A DNA stretch of 64,000 nt from JACTOJ01 sp032335695. Its GTDB lineage: Bacteria > Bacillota > Clostridia > Clostridiales > Clostridiaceae. Shown piece after piece: positions 17,953 through 26,724 of the stretch (within the stretch, counting starts at the first letter, position 1; each line of letters starts with the position of its first letter). Under the pieces are notes generated by a model, which was not told where the DNA came from, did not search any database, and worked only from the letters and a program-made list of their open reading frames with translations. The stretch spans positions 211,260 through 275,259 of the forward strand of contig NZ_JACTOJ010000004.1 of the NCBI RefSeq assembly GCF_032335695.1, read 5' to 3'. Made by a program: the position numbers and the translations under genes.

Positions 17953-19503
17953 TTAAGCCCTAAACTTATAGAATATTTCCACCTTTTTTTCCATAGTCTC
18001 CTTATCCTCAGAAATAATTATTTTATCAATTAGAAGCTCTACTGTGCTCCTATCAAATTCTTCAAAAGCAAGTATTTTGTCTACAGTCAGTCTGTATTTG
18101 TCCTGAAGCTCAGCTTTATTATTCTCTTTTGATGCTATATTTATAATTTCATATTTTTTCTGTAACAACTGCTGCTTTTTTTCAATTCCTGCAATCAGCA
18201 TTTCTGCATTTCTTTCATTTATGATATGATTCAACTTGTCTTGATAAACCTTTTGAAACTGAACATCAAGTTTATTTAATTCTTTTTCAATAGAAATCAG
18301 CTGCTTTTTATGATCATCTGCGCTATCTAGAATAGAAATGGCCGCATTATACAAAGTTTCCTTGCTCACGTATCTATATACATAATTTTTAAGATCCTTA
18401 ATGATAGTTCTCTTTAGAAATTCTTCCTTCACTGAATGTGAGCTGCATCTTCCCCCGCCCCTTTGACTGTTAGTGCATTTGTATCCCTCATATTTTTCCC
18501 TATAGCACAGGGAGCCACCGCATTCATTACATCTAAGCACAGTTGTAAAGGGGTGCATGTTTTCTCCTTTATATCTATAGCTTTTTCTTCTATTTTTCAT
18601 TGCCTGCTGAACTTCATTAAATATTTCTTGGGAAATTATACCTTGAAAATCCTCACCATAAATCCATTCTTCTTCATTTGTAGGAATCACTTTTTTTACT
18701 TTATAGCTTATTTTTCTCCATCTTTGCTGCACCATTTTGCCTGCATATTTTGGATTGGTTAATATATAGCGTATAGAGTTACTTGTCCAAAGTCCAAGCT
18801 TAGACTTAGAAAATCCATTAATATGGCAAGAAGGCGGCTCTATGCCTTTCTTATCTAAATAGCCAGCTATCTTACCAACTCCCCAGCCATTTAAGTATAA
18901 AAAATATATTTCTTTCACAACCTCTGTGGTTTCATCCTCCGCTGCAATCAGCTTTATTGTTTTGGTATTGCCTTCGTAATATTCTACAAACCTATAGCCA
19001 TAAGGAGGTTTACTTGCTATGGAGGATCCTCTTAGCATTCTTTGCTTTAAAGCATCCCTCACTTTTTTTGAGCAGTCTTTTATATACATTTCATTCAGTA
19101 TATTTTTAAAAGGTATTATATCATTAAATTCCTGCTCAGTATCCACATTATCAAGAACTGAAACAAATCTTATTCCATTTACTTTAAAATAATCCTCTAA
19201 ATAATATCCTGCGGTGATATAGTTTCTTGAAAACCTGGATAGATCTCTGGTTAAGACCATATTTATCTTTCCAGCTTCAATATCCTCTTTCATTCTTATA
19301 AAACCGTCTCTCTGAAAATTCGATCCTGAAAAGCCTGCGTCCTCATAAACTTCAACCAGCTCATAGCTGTGATTATCTTTGGCTTCGCTTTTGTCAAGAA
19401 GCCATTTTTTCAGGCTTTGCACCTGAGCTGGAATTGATTCCTGCTGCTCCTTCTTATCTGTAGATACCCTGGCATATATAGCTACCTTCCAAAGCTTCTC
19501 CAT
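17953..19503 (-). CDS. Large serine recombinase (site-specific integrase of the island)
   Basis: About 516 residues. The N-terminal resolvase domain has the nucleophile Ser14 in VAIYARVSTDKKEQ and LTRDLSRFSRNYITAGYYLEDYF around residues 100-125. The recombinase domain follows, then a zinc ribbon with paired cysteines (LRCNECGGSLCY ... YKCTN ... GRCSS) at ~326-355, a coiled coil at ~380-450 and a C-terminal tail. The ATG at 19503 lies one base after the stop of a small upstream ORF, suggesting coupled translation; longer in-frame starts (19527, 19542, 19629) lack ribosome sites. The gene's 3' end is 28 bp from the attL core, the usual place for the integrase of such elements. Confidence 0.93.
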   Translation of the reverse strand: MEKLWKVAIYARVSTDKKEQQESIPAQVQSLKKWLLDKSEAKDNHSYELVEVYEDAGFSGSNFQRDGFIRMKEDIEAGKINMVLTRDLSRFSRNYITAGYYLEDYFKVNGIRFVSVLDNVDTEQEFNDIIPFKNILNEMYIKDCSKKVRDALKQRMLRGSSIASKPPYGYRFVEYYEGNTKTIKLIAAEDETTEVVKEIYFLYLNGWGVGKIAGYLDKKGIEPPSCHINGFSKSKLGLWTSNSIRYILTNPKYAGKMVQQRWRKISYKVKKVIPTNEEEWIYGEDFQGIISQEIFNEVQQAMKNRRKSYRYKGENMHPFTTVLRCNECGGSLCYREKYEGYKCTNSQRGGGRCSSHSVKEEFLKRTIIKDLKNYVYRYVSKETLYNAAISILDSADDHKKQLISIEKELNKLDVQFQKVYQDKLNHIINERNAEMLIAGIEKKQQLLQKKYEIINIASKENNKAELQDKYRLTVDKILAFEEFDRSTVELLIDKIIISEDKETMEKKVEIFYKFRA

Positions 19504-19504
19504 G

Positions 19505-19663
19505 TCATACGCCTGAGCTTTCATCTGGTAAATTCTCATTGCAGCTGCTTTTGTACGCTTCTCTTTTATTTTTATCCAGTTTCCTATATATGAGTTTCTC
19601 CATAAGCTTCTCAAAGCTATCTTCACCATTATAAAAAATTACTAATGGTTCTTTTTTTTGCAT
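19505..19663 (-). CDS. Small ORF coupled to the serine recombinase
   Basis: 52 codons starting MQKKEPLVIFYNGEDSFEKL, preceded by GGAG six bases before the ATG. The stop codon TGA is separated from the recombinase ATG by a single base. The sequence (IFYNGEDSFEKLMEKLIYRK) looks like a folded small protein rather than random translation. Short ORFs directly upstream of clostridial large serine recombinases exist; function unknown. A directionality factor is one possibility. Confidence 0.6.
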   Translation of the reverse strand: MQKKEPLVIFYNGEDSFEKLMEKLIYRKLDKNKREAYKSSCNENLPDESSGV

Positions 19664-19814
19664 AAAAAACTCCAGAATATTGATACTCATATTAGTATAT
19701 GCAGCATGGAAGGATATTGTTAATTCGATATTCAATAGTCTATTAAGAAGCTTCTATTTAATTTGCTGCTACCTCCTCATATTTTAAAGTTTTTTTAATT
19801 TCATAGTGGAATAT

Positions 19815-19826
19815 TACAAATTCACT
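19815..19826 (+). promoter_or_regulatory. Candidate AraC-site upstream of uxuA
   Basis: TACAAATTCACT, 92 bp before the uxuA start. It matches 10 of 12 bases of TACAAATACAAT found upstream of the GH67 and GH115 genes, and has the same orientation relative to the gene. Confidence 0.4.
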
Positions 19827-19917
19827 TATATATTTCATGTTAATATTAAGCTTTGCTATGCTATGATAGTTTTATAATAAATACAGAACTAAATTAATAG
19901 GAATTGGAGTGAAATAT

Positions 19918-20988
19918 ATGGAAATGACCTTTAGATGGTACGGCGAAGGTAATGATTCTGTTACTTTAGAGCAAATTAAGCAAATACCAGGTGTTACTGG
20001 GATTGTATGGTCTCTTCATGATGTGGCAGCTGGTGAAGAATGGTCTATGGATAGAATTCTTAAGGAAAAAGAACTTATAGAAGCAAAAGGCTTCAATATA
20101 GATGTAGTTGAAAGCGTCAATGTTCACGAAGATATTAAACTAGGACTGCCTAGCAGAGAAAAATATATTGAAAACTATAAAAGAACTATAGAAAAGCTTG
20201 GAAAGGCTGGAGTTAAAGTAATCTGCTATAACTTCATGCCCGTATTTGACTGGACCAGAACTGATTTGAATAAAAAGCTTCCAGATGGCTCAACAGCTCT
20301 TTTTTATGAGAAGGCTAAAATTGAAAATGCAAATCCTATGGAGCTGGTAGAAAAAATCGCAGTAGGAGTTAAGGATTATACCATGCCTGGCTGGGAACCT
20401 GAAAGATTATCCAAGCTAAAGGAACTATTTAAAGCCTATGAAAATGTGACGGAAGAAGATTTGTGGAATAATTTAAAATATTTTCTTGAAGCAATAATAC
20501 CTGTGTGTGAAGCCAATAATGTGAAGATGGCTATACATCCTGATGATCCTGCATGGCCAATATTCGGACTTCCAAGACTTATAATAAATAAAGAAAATAT
20601 AAGGAGATTTCTGAAGTTAGTGGACAGCCCGTATAATGGCTTAACCTTCTGCAGCGGTTCCTTAGGTTCAAATCCTAACAACGATCTTGTAGCAATGATT
20701 AAGGAATTTGCCCCAAGAATTCATTTTGCTCACATAAGAAATATAAAGCACTTCGAAAATGGAGATTTTATAGAAACCGCTCATAAGGCCTCTGAAGGCT
20801 CTCTAGATGTGGTAGGAATGGTTAAGGCTCTCCACAGTGCTGGCTTTGCAGGCTATGTTAGACCTGATCACGGCAGACATCTTTGGGGAGAAAAGTGCAG
20901 ACCTGGCTATGGACTTTATGATAGAGCCCTCGGAATTATGTACCTTTGGGGAATATGGGATTCTCTCGAAAAAGGAAGTGAAAAATAA
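19918..20988 (+). CDS. uxuA: Mannonate dehydratase
   Basis: A 356-residue TIM-barrel enzyme that dehydrates D-mannonate to 2-keto-3-deoxygluconate. It starts MEMTFRWYGEGNDSVTLEQI and has the family's GVTGIVWSLHDV, CYNFMPVFDWTRTDL, MAIHPDDPAWPIFGLPRL, FCSGSLGSNP, HFAHIRNI and YVRPDHGRHLWGE segments, including metal-binding His/Cys/Asp positions. The ATG at 19918 is spaced 8 bases from TTGGAG; a GTG at 19909 overlaps that site. Its stop codon directly abuts the uxuB ATG. First gene of a plus-strand pair inside the island. Confidence 0.95.
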   Translation: MEMTFRWYGEGNDSVTLEQIKQIPGVTGIVWSLHDVAAGEEWSMDRILKEKELIEAKGFNIDVVESVNVHEDIKLGLPSREKYIENYKRTIEKLGKAGVKVICYNFMPVFDWTRTDLNKKLPDGSTALFYEKAKIENANPMELVEKIAVGVKDYTMPGWEPERLSKLKELFKAYENVTEEDLWNNLKYFLEAIIPVCEANNVKMAIHPDDPAWPIFGLPRLIINKENIRRFLKLVDSPYNGLTFCSGSLGSNPNNDLVAMIKEFAPRIHFAHIRNIKHFENGDFIETAHKASEGSLDVVGMVKALHSAGFAGYVRPDHGRHLWGEKCRPGYGLYDRALGIMYLWGIWDSLEKGSEK

Positions 20989-22611
20989 ATGTCAGCTTTA
21001 AAATTAAGCAAGGAAAGTATAAAAGAAGCTTATGGATGGAAAGAAGTCGGAATTGAGCTTCCAAAATTTGATTATGAAGAAATGTCAGAGAAAACTTCAA
21101 GTAATCCAACCTGGATACACTTTGGCTCTGGCAACATCTTCAGAGGTTTTATAGCTATGCTTCAGCAAAAACTTTTAAATGATGGCAAGGCAGCTACAGG
21201 CATCATCGCAGCAGAGGGCTATGATTATGAAATTATAGATAGAATTTATACCCGATATGATAATCTAAGCTTACTAGTGATCATGAAGCCTGATGGAAGC
21301 CTAGAAAAAACAGTGGTAGGCAGCATAGCAGAAAGTCTGGCTGCAGATTTTCAAAGAGAAAGGGAATGGGAAAGACTAAAAGAAATCTTCAAAAAGCCTT
21401 CCCTGCAAATAGCCAGCTTCACCATAACTGAAAAAGGCTATGCATTAAAAAATATTTCTGATGAATATTTTCCTTTCGTGAAGGAAGATATGGCTGCAGG
21501 CCCTGATAAACCTAAAGGTATCATGGCTAAAGTGGCAGCGCTTGCTTACATAAGATATAAAAATGGAGAACTTCCTATAGCTTTTGTAAGTATGGATAAC
21601 TGCTCTAAGAATGGAGAAAAGCTTCAGAACTCAGTGCTTTCCATAGCTGAAAGCTGGGCAGCTTCCAGTTTTGTGGAAAATGAATTTATAGCCTATCTAA
21701 AAAATCCAGAAAAAGTATCTTTTCCTTGGAGCATGATAGATAAGATTACTCCTCGTCCATCAGACAGCGTAAAGGAAACTATAGAGAAGCTTGGTTTTGA
21801 AAGCACTGAAATAGTTTGTACCAAAGCACATACTTATATAGCACCTTTTGTAAATGCAGAAGGTCCTCAGTATCTTGTAATAGAAGACAGCTTTCCAAAC
21901 GGACGAATGCCTTTAGAGGAAGCAGGAGTATTTTTAACTGATAGGGCTACAGTGCAAAAGGTAGAAACCATGAAGGTTACAACCTGCCTTAATCCTCTTC
22001 ATACTGCTCTTGCAGTTTTTGGATGTCTGCTTGGTTATAAGTCCATTGCAGAGGAAATGAAAGATCCTATGCTTAAAAAGCTTGTGGAGGAGATAGGTTA
22101 TACTGAAGGAATGCCTGTGGTGGTGAATCCCGAAATACTAAAGCCAGAAGAGTTCATTAGAGAAGTGATAGAAGTTAGACTTCCTAATCCTTATATTCCG
22201 GACACTCCTCAGAGAATAGCCTCTGATACTTCTCAAAAGGTAGGTATAAGATTCGGTGAAACCATAAAAGCATATGCAAAGAGCCAAAGCTTAGATGCTA
22301 GGAAGCTTAAATATATTCCCTTAGCTATAGCTGGCTGGTGCAGATATCTTATGGGCCTAGCTGATTCAGGAGAACCTATGGAGTTGAGTCCTGATCCTTT
22401 GCTTAAGTTTCTCACAGCTTATGTTTCTCACATAAAACTTGGTGAAAAAACCTCCTTTAAGGATAATTTAAAGCCTATTCTTTCCAAGGAAGAAATATTT
22501 GGAGTAAATCTTTACGACCTAGGTTTAGGAGAAAAAATAGAAGGCTATTTTTCAGAGATGATTGCTGGAAATGGTGCTGTAAGAGCTACTCTTGAAAAAT
22601 ACTTAAAATAA
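20989..22611 (+). CDS. uxuB: D-fructuronate reductase (mannonate oxidoreductase)
   Basis: A 540-residue member of the polyol-specific long-chain dehydrogenase family (mannitol dehydrogenase fold). The Rossmann part includes WIHFGSGNIFRGFIAMLQQ; later TTCLNPLHTALAVFGCLLGY and the catalytic-lysine region are visible. NAD(H)-dependent reduction of D-fructuronate to D-mannonate is the expected role. It follows uxuA with no spacer and precedes a strong bidirectional terminator. Together with UxaC (30173-31573) and UxuA it completes glucuronate to 2-keto-3-deoxygluconate. Confidence 0.93.
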   Translation: MSALKLSKESIKEAYGWKEVGIELPKFDYEEMSEKTSSNPTWIHFGSGNIFRGFIAMLQQKLLNDGKAATGIIAAEGYDYEIIDRIYTRYDNLSLLVIMKPDGSLEKTVVGSIAESLAADFQREREWERLKEIFKKPSLQIASFTITEKGYALKNISDEYFPFVKEDMAAGPDKPKGIMAKVAALAYIRYKNGELPIAFVSMDNCSKNGEKLQNSVLSIAESWAASSFVENEFIAYLKNPEKVSFPWSMIDKITPRPSDSVKETIEKLGFESTEIVCTKAHTYIAPFVNAEGPQYLVIEDSFPNGRMPLEEAGVFLTDRATVQKVETMKVTTCLNPLHTALAVFGCLLGYKSIAEEMKDPMLKKLVEEIGYTEGMPVVVNPEILKPEEFIREVIEVRLPNPYIPDTPQRIASDTSQKVGIRFGETIKAYAKSQSLDARKLKYIPLAIAGWCRYLMGLADSGEPMELSPDPLLKFLTAYVSHIKLGEKTSFKDNLKPILSKEEIFGVNLYDLGLGEKIEGYFSEMIAGNGAVRATLEKYLK

Positions 22612-22615
22612 TGCA

Positions 22616-22652
22616 AATAAAGCTGCCACATAAGCTGGCAGCTTTATTTTTT
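22616..22652. terminator. Bidirectional terminator between uxuB and GH10 gene
   Basis: AATAAAGCTGCCA pairs with TGGCAGCTTTATT, with a 7-base loop, a T-run on the plus strand and an A-run on the other side. It serves the two convergent genes. Confidence 0.88.
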
Positions 22653-23637
22653 AGAAGTTAAGTACTCTTGCAAGAGAGTTCTTAGGTTCTCCATTTATAT
22701 CAAATAGCATTGGCCAGTCTTTTCTTCCTGGCACTGGAAAATTATCCTTCCAGGTGTACCTGTCACTTATTCCCCAAAAGGTTACTGAAGCTACTACCTC
22801 CTTGTAGCTTCTAAAGGTTTCAAAAATATTATTATACATCTCTTCCTGAAGATAAAGCATCTCCTCCGTAGGCACTAACACATTCTTTCTTTTGTCTTCA
22901 AAGCTGAACATGGAAACATCTAATTCTGTTACTTGAAGCTGAAGACCTAGTGATGCATAGCCTTCTATAGCTCTTTTTAAATTTTCTATAAGCTGTTTGT
23001 CCATTATGTTCCAATGTCCCTGAAGTCCTACTCCATCTATGGGAGTGCCCTGAGCCTTCAGTTTTTTCAGCATATCATAGGATTTTTTAAATTTGTCTGG
23101 AAATTCGTTATTATAATCATTATAAATAAGCTTTGCAGCTCCAGTAAACTCTTTTGCAAGCTGAAAAACAGTTTTAATATAGTCTTCCCCTAAAATTTTT
23201 CTCCAGCCAGTATCTCTGTACTGCTGATCAGTTTTATCTTCTATAGCTTCATTTACAACATCCCAAGCATATATAACATCACCATATCTGCTGCAAAGAG
23301 TTTTTATATGCTCTTTCAATATTTCAAGCAGTTCTTCCTTATTCTTTTCAAAAAGCCAATGAGGATTTTGATTGTGCCATACAAAAGTATGTCCTCTCAT
23401 CTTCATGTTATTACTCACTGCAAATTCCTTCATCCTGTCTGTTTTTTCAAAGTCATAGCTTCCTTCATAAGGATGAATTTCCCCAAATTTCATTGCGTTT
23501 TCAGCAGTTAAGCTATTAAAATGCTTTTTAAGGAGCTCTCCCTGAATTCCCTGAAAATCCTCAACTCTTACAGCGGCTCCAATTTTAAAGTAATCCCTGT
23601 AAGCTTCACATAACGATAAAATGGAATTATTACTCAT
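22651..23637 (-). CDS. Intracellular GH10 endo-beta-1,4-xylanase
   Basis: A 328-residue single-domain family 10 xylanase. The acid/base Glu is in AWDVVNEAI at ~130 and the nucleophile Glu in QVTELDVSM at ~238; GHTFVWHNQNPHW and the C-terminal SVTFWGISDRYTWKD are also typical. There is no signal peptide and no carbohydrate-binding module, so it acts in the cytoplasm, like the intracellular xylanases partnering GH67 in Geobacillus. It lies 24 bp downstream of the GH67 gene in the same direction. It shortens xylo-oligomers once GH67/GH115 have removed the glucuronic acid side groups. Confidence 0.93.
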   Translation of the reverse strand: MSNNSILSLCEAYRDYFKIGAAVRVEDFQGIQGELLKKHFNSLTAENAMKFGEIHPYEGSYDFEKTDRMKEFAVSNNMKMRGHTFVWHNQNPHWLFEKNKEELLEILKEHIKTLCSRYGDVIYAWDVVNEAIEDKTDQQYRDTGWRKILGEDYIKTVFQLAKEFTGAAKLIYNDYNNEFPDKFKKSYDMLKKLKAQGTPIDGVGLQGHWNIMDKQLIENLKRAIEGYASLGLQLQVTELDVSMFSFEDKRKNVLVPTEEMLYLQEEMYNNIFETFRSYKEVVASVTFWGISDRYTWKDNFPVPGRKDWPMLFDINGEPKNSLARVLNF

Positions 23638-23661
23638 AAATACACTCTCCTTATCACTACT

Positions 23662-25689
23662 TTATTCGTATATCTTTCTTCCCTTTACATCTCCAATGCC
23701 TGTTCTCCTATAAAAATAAGTATTAACTACATCTCTCCACTCTTTAGAATCCTTAAGCTGCACAGAGAATTTATCCATAACAAGCTTAAAGAATTCTTCA
23801 TTTATCTTTCCTTCTAAAGATGTCCATTTTTCTATGAACTCTTCTACCTTTTCTACTCCTTCAAAATGGGTATCATATATATGCTGCAATAAAGTTTTAC
23901 CGCTATTTAATTTATAGCTGTAGGGGACATGATGAAAGAATAACAAAAGTTCTTCAGGACAAGTATCTATTTTTTCATACCTTGAAGCTATGGGTTCATT
24001 ATACTGACAAGTATACCCTGTTCCAGTTGCAGCAGTTCTGTCCACTCCAATACCTCTGAAATCCGCATAATGATAAGTTCCCCAGAGTGAATACTCATAT
24101 CCATCTACGCTTGGCCCATAGTGATGGTTTGGATTGACCATCCAGCCTATCCCTAAAGGGCTGGTGTATTTTTCATAGACTTCCCTTGATTCTAGCAGCA
24201 TAGAAACTATTTTTTTTACCACTTCTTCCTCGCAGCCAAAAGTAATCTTGCTCCATTCCTCTGCTATAGCCTCTGAAGTAAGCTCTGGATTCCAGGCAAG
24301 TCTTCCAAAGCCATATAAATTAGCCTGTGCCAGCGGATGCCCTGTCCAGCACTGGCTGTCCCCAAGATTTGAAACAGCGGCTATGCCACCATGTTTTCTA
24401 TGAAAAATACTTCCAGCTGCCACCTTTCTCACATAGGAACCTTCACCTTTTGCATAAGTATCAAAATTAACAACTTCCTTCCACATAGGCAGAAGATAGC
24501 ACAAATGCTTTTGCTGGCCCGTATATTCCTGAGCTGCCTGAAATTCCAGCATTATATTTGTATCTTTCATAGCTCCAAATAAAGGTGAAACTGCCTCCCT
24601 TATTTGAAAGTCCATAGGACCATTCTTTACCTGTAATATCACATTATCCTTAAACTTGCCATCTAAAGGCTTAAAATTATCATAAGCTGCTTTAGCTCTA
24701 TCCTTGGATCTATCTCTCCAGTCGAGCTGACAGTTATATACAAAGCATCTCCAAATCACTAAGCCTCCAAAAGGTTCCAAAGCTTCTGCCAGCATATTAG
24801 CCCCATCCGCATGATCCCTTCCATAGGTAAAAGGTCCTGGTCTGTATTCTGAATCTGCTTTTACCAGAAAGCCTCCAAAATCAGGAATGTATTCATAAAT
24901 CAAATCTGCTGTTTCTCTCCACCAGGCTTTTACTTCTTCAGCAAGCGGATCTGCGGTGGCAAGCCCTCCAATTTCTATAGGAGCTGCAAAATTAACGCTC
25001 AAATAAGTTTTAATTCCATAAGTTCTAAACTCCTTTGAAAATGCAGCTATGTAAGGAAGATATTCTTCTGTTATAAATTTTGTCTCATATTGATGTACAT
25101 TAACATTATTTATAACTACTCCATTTATGCCTACGGAAGCTAAAATTCTTGCATAATCCTTGATTCTAGCAGAATCCTTAATTATTTCATTATCCTTATA
25201 GAAAAAAGATTTACCTGCATAGCCTCTTTCTATATCACCGCTTATGTTATCCCAATGGTCTATAATTCTTAATTCGTTTGCAGGAGCATCCTCAAGCAAA
25301 GCTTCCTCTAAGCTTTTTCCTGTGACCATTGCTCTTATAAAGCTAAAAACTCCATAAAGCACACCATTATCGTCTTTCCCAAGGATTTTGATAGCTTTAT
25401 CTTCATCAAAGCTCTGTATTTTGAAGCCTTCCTTAGCCAAATTTTCTTCTTTTGCTGCCTTCAAAAATAAATACTGCTCTGACCCTGATATTTCACATAC
25501 AACCTTTGGAGTTGTACCGAATATCCTATTGATAGCAAAGCTCAACTCTTTTATTGCTGAAGCTATTATAGGACTAGTTTCTTCAATATAGATTGTACTG
25601 CAAAACCTTCTGTATTCTTCCTTTGAGCTTAAGGCTTCACCATTGCTATAATTTAACCAACATTCATAAACGCCGCCTCTATTATCCAT
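23662..25689 (-). CDS. aguA: GH67 alpha-glucuronidase (intracellular)
   Basis: A 675-residue family 67 enzyme that removes (4-O-methyl)-glucuronic acid from the non-reducing end of aldouronic acids. Family segments: VVINNVNVHQYETKFI, YGIKTYLSVNFAAPIEIGG, FGGFLVKADSEYRPGPFTYGR in part, and CYLLPMWKEVVNFDTY. The start at 25689 follows GGGAGAGTGTTTT; an upstream in-frame ATG (25722) has no ribosome site. No signal peptide. The AraC gene is divergent 148 bp away, and a TACAAATACAAT site lies in between. Confidence 0.95.
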   Translation of the reverse strand: MDNRGGVYECWLNYSNGEALSSKEEYRRFCSTIYIEETSPIIASAIKELSFAINRIFGTTPKVVCEISGSEQYLFLKAAKEENLAKEGFKIQSFDEDKAIKILGKDDNGVLYGVFSFIRAMVTGKSLEEALLEDAPANELRIIDHWDNISGDIERGYAGKSFFYKDNEIIKDSARIKDYARILASVGINGVVINNVNVHQYETKFITEEYLPYIAAFSKEFRTYGIKTYLSVNFAAPIEIGGLATADPLAEEVKAWWRETADLIYEYIPDFGGFLVKADSEYRPGPFTYGRDHADGANMLAEALEPFGGLVIWRCFVYNCQLDWRDRSKDRAKAAYDNFKPLDGKFKDNVILQVKNGPMDFQIREAVSPLFGAMKDTNIMLEFQAAQEYTGQQKHLCYLLPMWKEVVNFDTYAKGEGSYVRKVAAGSIFHRKHGGIAAVSNLGDSQCWTGHPLAQANLYGFGRLAWNPELTSEAIAEEWSKITFGCEEEVVKKIVSMLLESREVYEKYTSPLGIGWMVNPNHHYGPSVDGYEYSLWGTYHYADFRGIGVDRTAATGTGYTCQYNEPIASRYEKIDTCPEELLLFFHHVPYSYKLNSGKTLLQHIYDTHFEGVEKVEEFIEKWTSLEGKINEEFFKLVMDKFSVQLKDSKEWRDVVNTYFYRRTGIGDVKGRKIYE

Positions 25690-25777
25690 AAAACACTCTC
25701 CCTTAGCTACAAAAATATGCACTTAAATTATGTCTGAATTATAAATTTTATTTATCTTTTAAACCATATAATATATA

Positions 25778-25789
25778 ATTGTATTTGTA
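25778..25789 (-). promoter_or_regulatory. Candidate AraC-site between GH67 and araC genes
   Basis: Minus-strand TACAAATACAAT, 88 bp before the GH67 start. It is identical over all 12 bases to the motif at 34500-34511 and near-identical to that at 19815-19826. Confidence 0.5.
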
Positions 25790-25837
25790 CTATTTAACTA
25801 TATAATTTTATAAAAAGCCTATTAAAGCTTTAAGCTA

Positions 25838-26704
25838 ATGAATAAATCATGGGGGAATGAATGGACTATGGATATATCCTCAAAAGACTTATTAAGCAAT
25901 ATATTCCCGGATGCTTATTACGCTGTTCATAGAAACTGCCAGCCTTCCTGGAAGCTAAACAGGACTACTCTTAATTTTCACAATCTGATGCTTATATATG
26001 ATGGAGAAGGTACCTTTTATAAGGATGGAGACAGGTTTACGGTAAGCAAGGGAGAGCTAATATATTTTAAGCCTGGAGATATCCGGGAAGCTTATACCTC
26101 TTCTTCAAAGCTTATGAAATGCTTTGCCGTTGAATTTTTATATACCTGCCCAATTCTAAAGGATTCCCATTGGCAGCTTCAGGACTGTGATTTGCCCTTT
26201 AGCACCTGTCAGAGGATTGAGGATGAATATTTATTCAGAAGACTTATGGATTTGTTTACTGAGTTTACGGATTTGAAGCTTTCCATGAAGGGTACTGCTG
26301 CAGTTAAGGAGAGGGCACTATTTACAGAAATACTATCCCTTTTAATTAAATACAAAAACGGAACCCATTACAGCTATTCCAATCTAAAAAAGGTGGAAAA
26401 GGTTGTTAACTACATGGTTCAGAATTACACCGAAAACATAACCTTAAAAAAGCTAGGGGATTATCTTAATATCAGCCCTTCTTATTTGGGTAATATATTT
26501 AAGGAAGTTACAGGCCAATCCGTCATAGATTATTTGATTCATATAAGAATTAATAAAGCCAAGCATTTTTTAATTGATGGCCTCACAGTTTCTGAAACTG
26601 CAAAAAAAGTTGGCTTTAATGATATATTTTATTTCAGCAGAGCCTTTAAAAAATATGAGGGCTTAACTCCCTCCCAATTCGCAGAAAATCCAACAGCTTA
26701 TTAA
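25838..26704 (+). CDS. AraC-family transcriptional regulator
   Basis: Up to 288 residues: an N-terminal cupin-like ligand domain (~40-110, LIYDGEGTFYKDGDRF and ISFKPGDIRE-like text LIYFKPGDIRE) and a C-terminal double HTH at ~185-285 (LKKLGDYLNISPSYLGNIFK and AKKVGFNDIFYFSRAFKKYEG, the AraC signature). The start is uncertain: ATG 25838 has no clear ribosome site, and ATG 25868 has GGGGGAA 14 bases upstream. It is divergent from the GH67-GH10 operon and is the best candidate for inducing the glucuronoxylan genes in response to an aldouronic acid or xylo-oligomer. Confidence 0.88.
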   Translation: MNKSWGNEWTMDISSKDLLSNIFPDAYYAVHRNCQPSWKLNRTTLNFHNLMLIYDGEGTFYKDGDRFTVSKGELIYFKPGDIREAYTSSSKLMKCFAVEFLYTCPILKDSHWQLQDCDLPFSTCQRIEDEYLFRRLMDLFTEFTDLKLSMKGTAAVKERALFTEILSLLIKYKNGTHYSYSNLKKVEKVVNYMVQNYTENITLKKLGDYLNISPSYLGNIFKEVTGQSVIDYLIHIRINKAKHFLIDGLTVSETAKKVGFNDIFYFSRAFKKYEGLTPSQFAENPTAY

Positions 26705-26724
26705 ACCGTTGGATTTTCTGTTTT
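26683..26724. terminator. Terminator between araC and GH2 genes
   Basis: AGAAAATCCAAC and GTTGGATTTTCT form a 12-bp stem that contains the araC stop codon in its loop, followed by GTTTTAATTTT. It serves the convergent araC and GH2 genes. Confidence 0.8.
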
